Part shown: positions 33,912 to 44,000 of the stretch, in pieces
Layout: each line of letters begins with the position of its first letter
Position numbering within the stretch: the stretch's first letter is position 1
Assembly: GCA_947498775.1 (NCBI GenBank)
Contig: CANMLL010000002.1
Span: 186,001 to 250,000, forward strand
Direction of reading: 5' to 3'
Origin: an uncultured Aquimarina sp.
GTDB lineage: Bacteria > Bacteroidota > Bacteroidia > Flavobacteriales > Flavobacteriaceae
Length of the DNA: 64,000 nucleotides
The notes under the pieces: model-generated
Database searches by the model: none
What the model saw: only the letters and a program-made list of their open reading frames with translations
What the model was told of the DNA's origin: nothing
Translations under genes and position numbers: made by a program

Positions 33912-35579
33912 TTAAAACAATCCTGTAATTTCTCCTTCGTCATTAACATCTATACCTTCTGATGCAGGATGTGCGGGCAATCCCGGCATTCGCATTATAT
34001 CGCCTGTTATCGGAATTAAAAATCCTGCTCCTGCCGCTATTTCAATCTCTCTCACTGTAATAATAAAGTCTTTTGGACGCCCTAATAGTTTAGGATTATC
34101 GGATAATGATTTTTGCGTCTTTGCAATACATACAGGTAAGTGATCCAAACCTAAATGAGCAATTTTCTTTAAGTGTACTTTTGCCTTTGAGGTGTAATCA
34201 ACATACTCTGCTCCATAGATTTCTGTAGCAATCGTTTCTATTTTATCGGTAACACTAGATTTCCATTGGTATAAAGGTGTAAAATCTGAAGTATCTGAAG
34301 CTATTACATCGATGACACATTGCGCCAATTCGATTGCGCCTTCTCCGCCTTTTTCCCAGACTTCTGCCAGTGCTACTTTCACCCCTTTAGAGGCTGCAAA
34401 ATCACGAATCATTTTGATTTCGTCATCACTGTCTGACGTAAATTTATTAATTGCTATTACGGGGGCTACCTTAAATTTAGCAATATTTTCGAGGTGTTTT
34501 TCTAAATTGGGCAGCCCTTTCTTAAGCACTTCAGTATCAGGAGTAGTTAAAGAATTTAAATCTGCCCCGCCATGATATTTTAAAGCACGTATGGTTGCAG
34601 TCAGTACTACGGCTTTTGGTTTTAATCCTGCACTTTGACATTTGATATCAAAGAATTTTTCTGCCCCCAGATCAAATCCAAAACCTGCTTCGGTCACCGT
34701 ATATTCTGAATACGACATTCCCATGAGTGTAGCAATAACAGTATTGGTTCCCTGGGCAATATTGGCAAAGGGTCCCCCATGAATTATAGCCGGATTACCT
34801 TCTATAGTTTGAACCAAATTAGGCTTTATGGCATCTTTGAGTAAAGCCGTCATGGCACCTTCAGCTTTTAGGTCTTTGGCATAAATAGGATTTTTATCAT
34901 AGGTATATCCGATAAAAATATGACCCAATCTGTTTTTTAAATCGCTTAAGTTCTCTGCCAGGCAAAGAATAGCCATAATTTCTGAAGCTGCAGTAATATC
35001 AAAACCAGTTTCTCTGGGCACACCTGATGTAGTTCCGCCCAGACCTACAATAACACGTCGCAATGCACGGTCATTTAGATCTACTACTCGTTTCCAACTA
35101 ATGGTCCTTGGATCAAGCGATAAAGATGCAGTCTTACTTTGAATATTATTATCAATAATTGCGGCCAGTAAATTATGTGCCTTTTCTATAGCAGCAAAAT
35201 CACCGGTAAAATGTAGATTAATATCCTCCATAGGTAATACTTGAGCATATCCACCACCAGTAGCACCTCCTTTGATGCCAAAAACAGGCCCCAGAGAAGG
35301 TTCTCTTAATACCACTGTTGTCTTTTTATCTAAACGATTTAAACCTTCAGACAAACCAATTGACATCGTAGTTTTTCCCTCGCCAGCAGGTGTTGGAGAA
35401 ATAGCAGAAACAAGTATCAAATTACTTTTACTTGCATTTTGTTTGTTGATCGCCTGTAAAGGTAATTTGGCTTTATACTTACCGTACATTTCAATCTGAT
35501 CTGGATCTATCCCAAATTTTTCTGCAATTGTTGCAATAGATTTAAGAGTAACTTTTTTTGCAATTTGTAAATCCGTCAT
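33912..35579 (-). CDS. fhs: Formate-tetrahydrofolate ligase
   Basis: A 555-residue cytoplasmic enzyme of standard length. It has the ATP-binding loop SPTPAGEGKTTMSIGL (~62-77), then REPSLGPVFGIKGGATGGGY (~93-112), HFTGDFAAIEKAHNLLAA (~123) and the C-terminal MRMPGLPAHPASEGIDV (~531-547). Known reaction: formate + THF + ATP gives 10-formyl-THF for purine synthesis and one-carbon metabolism. All characteristic motifs are intact. It appears to be a core gene on the right edge of the accessory region. A hairpin lies past its stop. No riboswitch is visible in its leader. Confidence 0.98.
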   Translation of the reverse strand: MTDLQIAKKVTLKSIATIAEKFGIDPDQIEMYGKYKAKLPLQAINKQNASKSNLILVSAISPTPAGEGKTTMSIGLSEGLNRLDKKTTVVLREPSLGPVFGIKGGATGGGYAQVLPMEDINLHFTGDFAAIEKAHNLLAAIIDNNIQSKTASLSLDPRTISWKRVVDLNDRALRRVIVGLGGTTSGVPRETGFDITAASEIMAILCLAENLSDLKNRLGHIFIGYTYDKNPIYAKDLKAEGAMTALLKDAIKPNLVQTIEGNPAIIHGGPFANIAQGTNTVIATLMGMSYSEYTVTEAGFGFDLGAEKFFDIKCQSAGLKPKAVVLTATIRALKYHGGADLNSLTTPDTEVLKKGLPNLEKHLENIAKFKVAPVIAINKFTSDSDDEIKMIRDFAASKGVKVALAEVWEKGGEGAIELAQCVIDVIASDTSDFTPLYQWKSSVTDKIETIATEIYGAEYVDYTSKAKVHLKKIAHLGLDHLPVCIAKTQKSLSDNPKLLGRPKDFIITVREIEIAAGAGFLIPITGDIMRMPGLPAHPASEGIDVNDEGEITGLF

Positions 35580-35701
35580 ACATATAGATTTAAATCATTG
35601 AAATTATAAAACTTAAATGTATTGTTTTTTCAGATTTGGCACAATGTTTTTGAATAAATCCTTTTGGTTATCACTAATCTATAACTAAATCGGTATATAA
35701 T

Positions 35702-35784
35702 GTCATCCCAAACTAGATTTGGGATCTCATCTTACAAGGTAATACGTATGCTAATGAGATGCTGAATCAAGTTCAGCATCTCAT
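35702..35784. repeat. Two-hairpin dispersed repeat, copy 2
   Basis: Hairpin one is ATCCCAAA-CTAGA-TTTGGGAT (35705-35725). Hairpin two is a perfect 11-bp stem, GAGATGCTGAA-TCAAG-TTCAGCATCTC (35756-35782). Spacing and motifs (GTCAT at the left, ATCTCAT between, TGAAxCxAGTTCA in the second loop region) match 22528-22634. It occupies part of the 631-base gap between fhs and the astacin gene. Confidence 0.65.
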
Positions 35785-35852
35785 TATATACTGTTCTCAA
35801 GATACCCGTATACATGTCAACGCGTTGGGATACAATTGCAAAAAAGAACTAC

Positions 35853-35888
35853 AAAAAAACCCTGAGTTGCATCATCAACCCAGGGTTT
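35853..35888 (-). terminator. Hairpin with T-run on the minus strand
   Basis: The stem AAACCCTGAGTTG/CAACCCAGGGTTT has one mismatch, a 6-base loop and seven T after it on the minus strand. It may be a second terminator for the astacin gene or belong to a lost gene. Confidence 0.6.
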
Positions 35889-36124
35889 ATCTCTATTCAA
35901 ATACAAATAGATTATGTCAAACCTATAACAGTTCTTTTAATTTATTGGTCTCAGATTTGGGTTCAAAACCCTGCAATTTTATTGTAGCACTTTAGTACTA
36001 CGAAAAAATCTGTTTTTCAATACTGTTACTAGTTAAAAGTTATAGGTTAAAAGTTGTCTGTCTGTCATTCATCCTTACACCAAATAACTTTTAACACGTA
36101 ACAAAAAGCAATGTATTGCGTATC

Positions 36125-36151
36125 AAAAACCCTGCACTTGCAGTGCAGGGT
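36125..36151 (-). terminator. Terminator of the astacin-type gene
   Basis: A perfect 10-bp stem, ACCCTGCACT/AGTGCAGGGT, with a 3-base loop is followed on the minus strand by TTTTT. It lies 60 bases past the stop of the protease gene at 36211. A half copy of the two-hairpin repeat (36172-36197) sits between. Confidence 0.75.
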
Positions 36152-36171
36152 GGTTTAGTTTCTTTTGATAT

Positions 36172-36197
36172 AGATTCCAGCCTGCGCCGGAATGACA
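36172..36197 (-). repeat. Half copy of the dispersed hairpin repeat
   Basis: AGATTCCAGC...GGAATGACAT, read on the minus strand as GTCATTCC...GGAATCT, matches the first hairpin of 22528-22634. It is inverted relative to 35702-35784, 390 bases away. Confidence 0.55.
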
Positions 36198-36210
36198 TCA
36201 TTACAAAGCT

Positions 36211-37242
36211 TTAACTGATATAATACCAGTTTGTTCCTCTTAATTCTACACGTCTCCAACGGCTCTGGTTAGTATCATAATACCACCAAACATCGCTCCA
36301 ACGATATACTCGTACTCCTTCAATAGTATAGTAGTTTCCGTTTTCGTATACTTCACCGCCCCCATTACCTGGATACATTTGATTAATTCCGGTTAGATCG
36401 CCAGAAGATAATCCGCTACGTTGTGTACTATAACCACTACCATCTTTTCTGGTGATGGTACGTTGCCCATTGTTAGAAAATGCTTTTGAGCTATACATCA
36501 TTATCGATCCAAAGTCAAGACTATTGGTATATTCATCCCCATCGCGTCCTCGTTGCACATAGGTCTGGAAATTATGCTCTTTACCAGATTGTATATTTTG
36601 CCATTGTATAGTGATCCAATTATCGCGATCGGCACGGCTTTGCTCATGCCATAATCCTACTGCATGACCAATCTCATGAATGGTGCTACCTGTAGAACAA
36701 CCATCGGCAAGATTAATATTTTGTCTACCACCAATCATACCAACGCTAGATGAACATCCAGATCCTTTTCTAAAACGGATATAGTTCCTTTGATTGGTTC
36801 GTCTTACAAAGGTCAAAGAAGTATTGGCTTCCCAATGCGCAATAGCATCGCTCACCCGATATTGTTTTGGCAAACCACTATCGATGGTATAATACACGGT
36901 ATTATCTGGCCATCTCCCTCCGGTTCGTCCTACACTTTTGTTTACTGCAGCTTCACCTTCTTCAAAAACCAGCTTCTCTGGAGTTTTAGACAACATATCT
37001 TTTTCAAAGATGATATCTCCTTCATAAATAAATTGTCCGTTTACTTCTTCGATAGCAAGTTTTTCACCCGCATAATACATTTCTGTTACCTTACCGGTGT
37101 CATCAGGATATGCCTTTTCTACAATAGCACTCTCTAAGGTTTGATCTACAGCTGTGGCTGATTCGTCGAATTGCTCTGTACTACATGCGACCAGTAAAAG
37201 TCCCATAATTGACCACTGTGTGATTTTCATTTTAGTCATCAT
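36211..37242 (-). CDS. Astacin-type (M12A) metalloprotease lipoprotein
   Basis: A 343-residue protein with a lipoprotein signal (LLLVACSTEQF, Cys ~20), a propeptide-like region to ~110 and an astacin domain. The full zinc signature HEIGHAVGLWHEQSR lies at ~190-204 and the Met-turn segment GSIMMYSSKAF at ~245. The family cleaves proteins extracellularly. The last ~50 residues (YYTIEGVRVYRWSDVWWYYD) are rich in aromatic residues and may bind carbohydrate. It lies just downstream of the two giant glycoside hydrolase genes on the same strand. Release of chitin from protein-chitin composites, such as crustacean cuticle, is a natural role (inference). Its leader shares AACTTAACACAAAT with the 41020 chitinase gene. 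Confidence 0.93.
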   Translation of the reverse strand: MMTKMKITQWSIMGLLLVACSTEQFDESATAVDQTLESAIVEKAYPDDTGKVTEMYYAGEKLAIEEVNGQFIYEGDIIFEKDMLSKTPEKLVFEEGEAAVNKSVGRTGGRWPDNTVYYTIDSGLPKQYRVSDAIAHWEANTSLTFVRRTNQRNYIRFRKGSGCSSSVGMIGGRQNINLADGCSTGSTIHEIGHAVGLWHEQSRADRDNWITIQWQNIQSGKEHNFQTYVQRGRDGDEYTNSLDFGSIMMYSSKAFSNNGQRTITRKDGSGYSTQRSGLSSGDLTGINQMYPGNGGGEVYENGNYYTIEGVRVYRWSDVWWYYDTNQSRWRRVELRGTNWYYIS

Positions 37243-37283
37243 AATTTGAATTTGTGTTAAGTTTATTTATTTAGGTTTGTGTA

Positions 37284-40200
37284 TTACTTTTTGATGATCT
37301 TTCCTACAAAGGTTTGGTTGTTTATTTTGATTCTATAAAAATATAGCCCTGGCTCTAAATGCTGTAGGTTCAATTTAGTATTCGTAGAGGTATTTTTAGT
37401 ATCCGTTTTTTCACGATTAAAAACCTGAATCCCGACACTGTTATACATAGAAATTGAATAGGACCTAACGGCTAAACCAAAATCCAACAACAGCTCATTG
37501 TTGACCGGATTTGGATACACTTTTAGTACTGTTTTGGTTAATGGCGACTCTATTTTATTGATTATTGAAGCACTTCTGCCTCCTAATCCATCGAGATAGG
37601 CCCGTACCGCATTTGAAAATGAAAGGTTTTCAAATTTATCCCAATTAATAGACCAACTCATCACTCCGCGTAAATCAGGATACATTTGTGATAATTGATA
37701 TTGTCCTCCAAAAGAATTGCCCTTGATCAAATAGTCCAATGCCGTGATTACACCTTGTGAACCCGTATGCCCGTTACCGGCATTTACCGTGGCAGGTACT
37801 CCTATTAATATCTGATCAGGACGCAAGGGCGGGAAAAATTTGCTTTGATCTTTGGTGATAGGAAATCCTTGTAATAACATATCGACCAGAGAAACGTAAA
37901 AATCTGAATTCCCCATGGTATAGAATTGATTATCCAGTGCTGTAATCGGGCCCGAATTGTAATATTGCACTTGTAAGAAAGTAAGTTTATCCCTAAGCGC
38001 ATGAATCAGGGGTAAATAGGCTCCCGCTCTTCGATCTGCTCCTTCAGAAATACCACCGTAGAACGAATACCCTAGTTGCACAAAGAATGTTTCGGGTGCC
38101 ATCGTTAAGATAAAATCATTACCAAAATGATTACAAACACTTCGGACTGCATCAATGGTATTAACAATGACCGGGGTTGTAGGATTACTAAAATCGGTAT
38201 CGCCAAGATTAAATGATAAGGATTGCCCTTCAAAATCAATATCCATACCATCAAAACCATACGCTTCAATAATTCTAATCATAGAAGACACAAACTTATC
38301 TCTGGCTGATGTGGTAGTAAGTCTCACTTGACCTTCGGCCCCACCAATAGAAATGATAATTTTTTTACCTTGGCTTTGCAATACTTGTATATCTGATCGA
38401 AATGCTGCCTCTGTATAATTTATGGCATCAAAATCTGAAGATAGTTCAAATGCCATTTCACCATCGGTTGACGAGGTTTTGGGTTCTGCAAACGATATAT
38501 TAATTACATCCCAGGCTGAAGAAACATCTCTGAGAGGTATTAAACCAGAACCATTTTGAAAATTATGCCAATATCCGTTCATAATTCTTGCTGGCAATCC
38601 TGTCGTTGGTGGTGGGTTTGTAGACCCAACAGAAATGTTTACGGTAGTAGACTGCCCGGTTGCGTTTTCATTATCGGTGGCTTTTGCCATTAAGGTATAA
38701 CTTCCTGAGGAAGCATTATTCCAGGTAAAGCTATATGGGCTTGTTGTATCTTCTCCTATTTTAACTCCATTTCTGAAGAATTCTACTTTTGTAATGTTTC
38801 CATCTGTATCTGACGCTGAAGCACTAATCGTAATAGTACTTCCTGCTGTAAATGATTGTCCATTTGCTGGCTGCGTTATCGATACCGTTGGAGGTTGGTT
38901 TCCTCCAGGAGGATTTCCACCACTACATTCGCCTATAAGTGTCCAGGCGTCTTCCCAATAGGTTCCTTCCCCTGGAGCATACGCCCAGGCCGCACCATTA
39001 CACCAACCCGAAAATGGATATGGCTTACACTCGTATTTGTTACCGTTATTTTGTACTATGCTTCCTTCGGTATATCCCGCATTCTCTACATATTGTGGAT
39101 CACTGCAATTGCCTCCACCTGTATCTGCTTGTACAGAAATATTTATGGTGGTAGCCGTAGCGCTTGCATTATCATTATCAACTGCTCGAGCAGATATGGT
39201 ATGATTGCCGCTTGTTGATGCCCATGTTGATTGATATGGAAATGAAGTGTCTTCACTTATTTTATTTCCATCTACCAAAAACTCGACCTTACTAATACTA
39301 CCATCACTATCGGAAGCATTTGCTACTATGGTGACGATCTGTCCTTCGGTATAGGTTGCACCTTGCTGTGGAACGGTAAGAGTTATTGTTGGCGGTTGAT
39401 TGCCGGGACCCGCATCATCTTTGAATGTCATTCGATTCAAATTCAAATCATCACTATCCATGACTACTCTTAAGATCTGTTCGCCAGCTGTAAGAGAAAC
39501 GTTGGCAGAAACAGTTTGCCATTGTTGCCAACCATTGGTATTAGGAACCGTTATGGAACCACTTACATTTTGCCCATCGACTTCTAGATGAAACTGTCTA
39601 CCCGCCGAAATCGCGGCCACTCTGGCTTCTAGAGTATAGTTTTTCGTGGCTTGCACATTTACACTATATTCTAACCACTCCCCTGCTTTTACCCAGCCTA
39701 TGTTGTATCCGCCTTCAGAACAAGGCTCTATATCTACTTGATCATTGCGATACGAGCCTCCTTCATTGGCGTTGGTAATATCGTTAAAAGCTATGTTTTG
39801 ACCCCCAAGATCATAATTTTCAGCTTCGATTTTACCAGGAATAGTAGTTGTTATTCCCAAATAAGGTGTTTGTGTGTCTCCTGCATTTCCGCCAGGGAAA
39901 TCATCTGCCGGAAATTTAATCTTATCACGTATCCAGCTTCCGGCTTCTTTCAATCTATTTGTTGTCCATGGACCACCAGAACAGGTTCCGGTTTGCCATA
40001 CAGCACCAGATCTAAAATCATCAGAATAGTTCCAACTGGTCCAACTGATTTTCTTTCTTTCCATCAAATCAATAAACTGCTGAGTCATAACAAAGTCATT
40101 AGGGCCATCTCCTGTAAACTCCTGACTACCAAATTCTGTAACAAACACGGGTAATTGATCTGATGCTCTGTCTAAGGTATTTAAATAAGACTCCCGATGA

Positions 40201-40922
40201 CTTTTGGCATAAAAATGAAAGGTGTACATCACATTATCAAACTGCAACGGGTTGCTAATCACATCTTGTAAATTACCTTCTCCCGAAACTCCAAAGGTTG
40301 CCCACCCTTGGGTGCCAACCAGTACAACAGCATCATTATCAATTCCTCGAATCACTGGTATTATTTGGTCTGCATAGGTTTTGATTCGGTTCCAATTTAC
40401 GCCAGAACCATTAGGCTCGTTACATATATCATAAATGATATTGTTTTTATCTTTATGTCGATTTGCTATATCTGTAAAGAAACTTTTTGCATTCTCGAGA
40501 TTCGCATTTGGGTCTCCTGGATTTAATTGATGCCAATCAATAAGGGCGTATATCCCTCTTTCTGTTGCTTCTTCAATTAAACGGCTTACTTGATTGGTAA
40601 AGCCTACAGAATCGGTTTCATATCCTCCTTCTTGTACATATAATGAAATTCTAAGAATATCTGCATCCCAGTCATATGCCAAAGCATCTAGCGAAGATTC
40701 TGTCAGGCAATTTCCCCAGCCATACCATTGTATGCCATGAGTACTCATTCCTCTAAGTTGTATAGGTTGATTATACTGGTTACAAAGTTGTGTTCCGCAA
40801 ACTTTAAGTTTTCCGTTTTGCGCCACAGGAGTATTTTGTGACCAAGACATTGAACTTATCAATAAAAAATGCACTAAGAAGATTAAAACAATATTGCCGT
40901 GTATCGTATTTTTTAGTATCAT
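37284..40922 (-). CDS. Secreted GH5-CBM6-Ig-CBM-Ig-GH18 enzyme with T9SS sorting domain
   Basis: A 1212-residue secreted protein. Signal peptide to ~28 (SMSWSQN). GH5 glycanase at ~35-335, with acid/base Glu in YDICNEPNGSG (~168) and nucleophile in FVTEFGSQE (~262). CBM6 at ~362-505 (IEAENYDLGGQNIAF). Ig-like module at ~512-600, chitin-binding-type module at ~605-665 (NNGNKYECKPYPFSGWCNG) and a second Ig-like module at ~670-765. GH18 chitinase at ~770-1115, with DxxDxDxE as FDGMDIDFEGQ (Glu ~897). T9SS type A sorting domain at ~1128-1212 (VYPNPVNNELLLDFG). Having GH5 and GH18 in one chain is unusual; both active sites look intact. It is 97 bases downstream of the 1999-residue chitinase. Confidence 0.95.
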   Translation of the reverse strand: MILKNTIHGNIVLIFLVHFLLISSMSWSQNTPVAQNGKLKVCGTQLCNQYNQPIQLRGMSTHGIQWYGWGNCLTESSLDALAYDWDADILRISLYVQEGGYETDSVGFTNQVSRLIEEATERGIYALIDWHQLNPGDPNANLENAKSFFTDIANRHKDKNNIIYDICNEPNGSGVNWNRIKTYADQIIPVIRGIDNDAVVLVGTQGWATFGVSGEGNLQDVISNPLQFDNVMYTFHFYAKSHRESYLNTLDRASDQLPVFVTEFGSQEFTGDGPNDFVMTQQFIDLMERKKISWTSWNYSDDFRSGAVWQTGTCSGGPWTTNRLKEAGSWIRDKIKFPADDFPGGNAGDTQTPYLGITTTIPGKIEAENYDLGGQNIAFNDITNANEGGSYRNDQVDIEPCSEGGYNIGWVKAGEWLEYSVNVQATKNYTLEARVAAISAGRQFHLEVDGQNVSGSITVPNTNGWQQWQTVSANVSLTAGEQILRVVMDSDDLNLNRMTFKDDAGPGNQPPTITLTVPQQGATYTEGQIVTIVANASDSDGSISKVEFLVDGNKISEDTSFPYQSTWASTSGNHTISARAVDNDNASATATTINISVQADTGGGNCSDPQYVENAGYTEGSIVQNNGNKYECKPYPFSGWCNGAAWAYAPGEGTYWEDAWTLIGECSGGNPPGGNQPPTVSITQPANGQSFTAGSTITISASASDTDGNITKVEFFRNGVKIGEDTTSPYSFTWNNASSGSYTLMAKATDNENATGQSTTVNISVGSTNPPPTTGLPARIMNGYWHNFQNGSGLIPLRDVSSAWDVINISFAEPKTSSTDGEMAFELSSDFDAINYTEAAFRSDIQVLQSQGKKIIISIGGAEGQVRLTTTSARDKFVSSMIRIIEAYGFDGMDIDFEGQSLSFNLGDTDFSNPTTPVIVNTIDAVRSVCNHFGNDFILTMAPETFFVQLGYSFYGGISEGADRRAGAYLPLIHALRDKLTFLQVQYYNSGPITALDNQFYTMGNSDFYVSLVDMLLQGFPITKDQSKFFPPLRPDQILIGVPATVNAGNGHTGSQGVITALDYLIKGNSFGGQYQLSQMYPDLRGVMSWSINWDKFENLSFSNAVRAYLDGLGGRSASIINKIESPLTKTVLKVYPNPVNNELLLDFGLAVRSYSISMYNSVGIQVFNREKTDTKNTSTNTKLNLQHLEPGLYFYRIKINNQTFVGKIIKK

Positions 40923-41019
40923 AAATAGGTTTTAAGGTGAAATAATAAAGAGGTTTAAAAAATAGAACCATCCGATGATGTGGTTGAAATGATCATCGAA
41001 TGGTTAAAAAAATAGGGGC

Positions 41020-44000
41020 TTAACGTTTGATAAGCTTTCCTGTAGTTTTACCTTTTGCTGTAGAAATTGTGTAGAAATATAATCCTTCCTCTAGTTTACT
41101 CACATCAAAAGTTCTAAGGTTATTACCTTTTTGAATTTTGGTATTTCTATACTCTAATACCCGAATACCCGTTGCATTAAATATCTGTAGATCGAATGTT
41201 GAATTTAAGATATCACTTTCAATACTTAAATTGATCACGTCTCCGCTTACCGGGTTAGGCGATACGGTGGCATCCATAGCATTCTGACCTTGAACAAGTG
41301 TAGCTCTACTATCTAAACCATCAAGATATGCTCTATGCGGATTAGAGAATCCAAACCCACTCGCTTTATCCCAATTAATGGACCAGGTCATTAGTCCTCT
41401 GAAGTTTTGGTAACCAGAAGGATTTCTAAGTGTATACCTTCCTCCAAAAGACTGGCCTTTGATAATATAATCCAAGGCTTTATGTACTTCTGCTGGAGTA
41501 GTGTAACCACTTCCCGCAGCAGATCCTGTGGCGGGTAATCCAATGGCAACCTGATCTGGTCTTAATGCAGGGAACTGTTGACCACCAGCTACAGGAAACC
41601 CTTGTAATAGCATATCAGCCATAGCAACATGAAAATCTGCATTTGCTGAGCCATAACATAATCCGTCTAATCCTAACATACAACCTGTGTTGTAATGCTG
41701 CACATGAATGTAATCCATTTCATTTCGTAATGCATAAATGACAGGGAGATAAGCTCCTGCAGGGCCGCCATAAGAGCTAAAACCTCCTTGAACGAACAAG
41801 GTTTCTGGTGCCATAGAGAGTATAAAATCAGAACCAAATTGAGATAATATTGTTCTAAAAGCACTTATAAGGTTTACGACCTTGGGCGATGTAGGATTTT
41901 TGAAATCAGTATCCCCTCCCGCAAGAGAAATCGACTGTCCTTCAAAATCTATATCCATACCATCAAAACCATATTCTCTTATAATATTAATCATTGAAGT
42001 ACTAAAGGCCTGGGCATCGGCTGATGTATTAACACCTACAACACCTGTCTCTCCTCCCATAGAAATTAACACCTTTTTTCCTCTACTTTGTAAACGAGCT
42101 ACATCATTTTTAAATTCTTGCACGCTTGAATATATTGCCGGGTCTGGTGTAAAAGTCATCGTTGAACCTACAGGAACAGTTGGCACTGCAAAAGCAATGT
42201 TAATTATATCCCACTTATCTGAAACTTCACTTAGTTTCATCGGACCTGCAGGATTAATAAAGTTATGCCAGTATCCTACTAGTAGCCTTTTTGGAAGATC
42301 TCCTCCCGGATTTGGTGGGTTGGTTGATCCTACAGAAATATTTACTGTAGCTGACTCTCCGGTAGCATTCTCGTTATCTGTAGCTTTTGCTGTGAGAGTA
42401 TAATTACCAGATGCAGCATTATTCCATGTAAAACTGTATGGACTAGAGGTATCCTCTCCAATTTTAACTGAGTTTCTAAAAAATTCTACTTTAGAAACAT
42501 TTCCATCGCTATCTGAAGCAGAAGCATTAATTGTAATCGTACTTCCTGTGGTAAAAGACTGTCCGCTTCCTGGTTGTGTTATTGAAACAGTAGGAGATTG
42601 ATTTCCTCCTGGAGGGTTTCCGCCGTTACAATCACCCAGCTCTTTCCAGGCATTAGGCCAAGCCCATCCATTTGGATCACCAGGAGCATAAGGGCCGCCT
42701 ACTGTGCACCAGCCACCTACAATACATTCGTACTCTTTACCAAAGTTTTGTACTTTATCACCGGTATTATACTGTGATCCATCAACATACTGTGGGGCAT
42801 CGCAACCTCCTCCTCCAGTATCATTCTGTACTGTAATATTGATTACTGCTGAAGTAGTGTTCGCATTATTATCATCGGTCGCGATTGCTGTTAAACTATG
42901 ATTACCTATTGTTGAAGTCCAATTTGCTGAATACGGAGCAGAAGTGTCTTCACTAATCATGTTTCCGTCTACATAGAATGCGACTTTACTTACGTTTCCA
43001 TCGGTATCATTTGCATCAGCATTTATCGCAACATTCTGTCCTGTAGTTAATGATGTATCATTAGCAGGGCTAGTTATTGAAACTGTTGGAGGTTGATTAG
43101 TTGTATCTCCATTTACTGAAATCGAAACCGCAGATGAATTCGTCACCGCTGCGTCATTATCTGTAGCTCTTGCCGTAATGGTATGATTTCCTGAAGTTGC
43201 TGTCCAATTTGCTGAATACGGTGAAGTAGTATCTTCACTAATCATATTTCCATCTACATAGAATGTGACTTTTGTTATAGTACCGTCGCTATCAGAAGCA
43301 CTTGCATCAATACCAACTACATTTCCGGCTGTAAATGACGCTCCACTTGTAGGCGCCAAAATTGCTACTGTTGGAGCTATATTATTAGGTTCACAAGGAT
43401 TCCCTGCCACCTGACTAATAGCTGTAAGCAGTGAAGTTGATTGATCGTTGGTGTCATGAGATAATTCCCATATCATGATACCTCCAGCTCTTTGCTGCGC
43501 CAATTCAGTTTTTGCTTTTATAGTAGGAATTCCATTATAATTTCTACCTTGAAAAGAGTCACTATTGGGATCAGCACCCATTGCTAATAAGTTTGCATAA
43601 CTTTCTGGTTGTGGTCTACAATAAAAAGGTACACCAAGTATCACTTTTTCTTTTGGCAAACCTCTTCCTAACCAGTAGTCTAATCCACCAGTAGCTTGCG
43701 CCATAGAACCGTGAGTATTACCATCATAAGCCATAATGTTAAGAAAATCTACATCGTCAAAAACACCTCTTAACACTCCATCTGCGTTCCACCCAGAAAC
43801 TACTACAGCTGCAGTAAGTAATTTACCTCTACTATGCATAGCTTGGCCTAATTCCTCCATTAGTAATTCGAAATGTTGTGGTTCATTTCCTTCTCGAGGA
43901 TACTCCCAGTCCATATCTACACCGTCAAGATTGTATTGATTTACAAAATTCACTAAATTATTTACAAAAGCTGTTCGGGTAGTAGGGTTTGCTGCTAGTT

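Noticed and set aside
35580..35700. Folate-type riboswitch upstream of fhs
   Set aside because: The leader is A+T-rich without the paired helices expected for a THF riboswitch.
41882..42403. Plus-strand open frame of 173 codons
   Set aside because: Antisense to the third GH18 and Ig-like part of the giant chitinase; no signal of its own.
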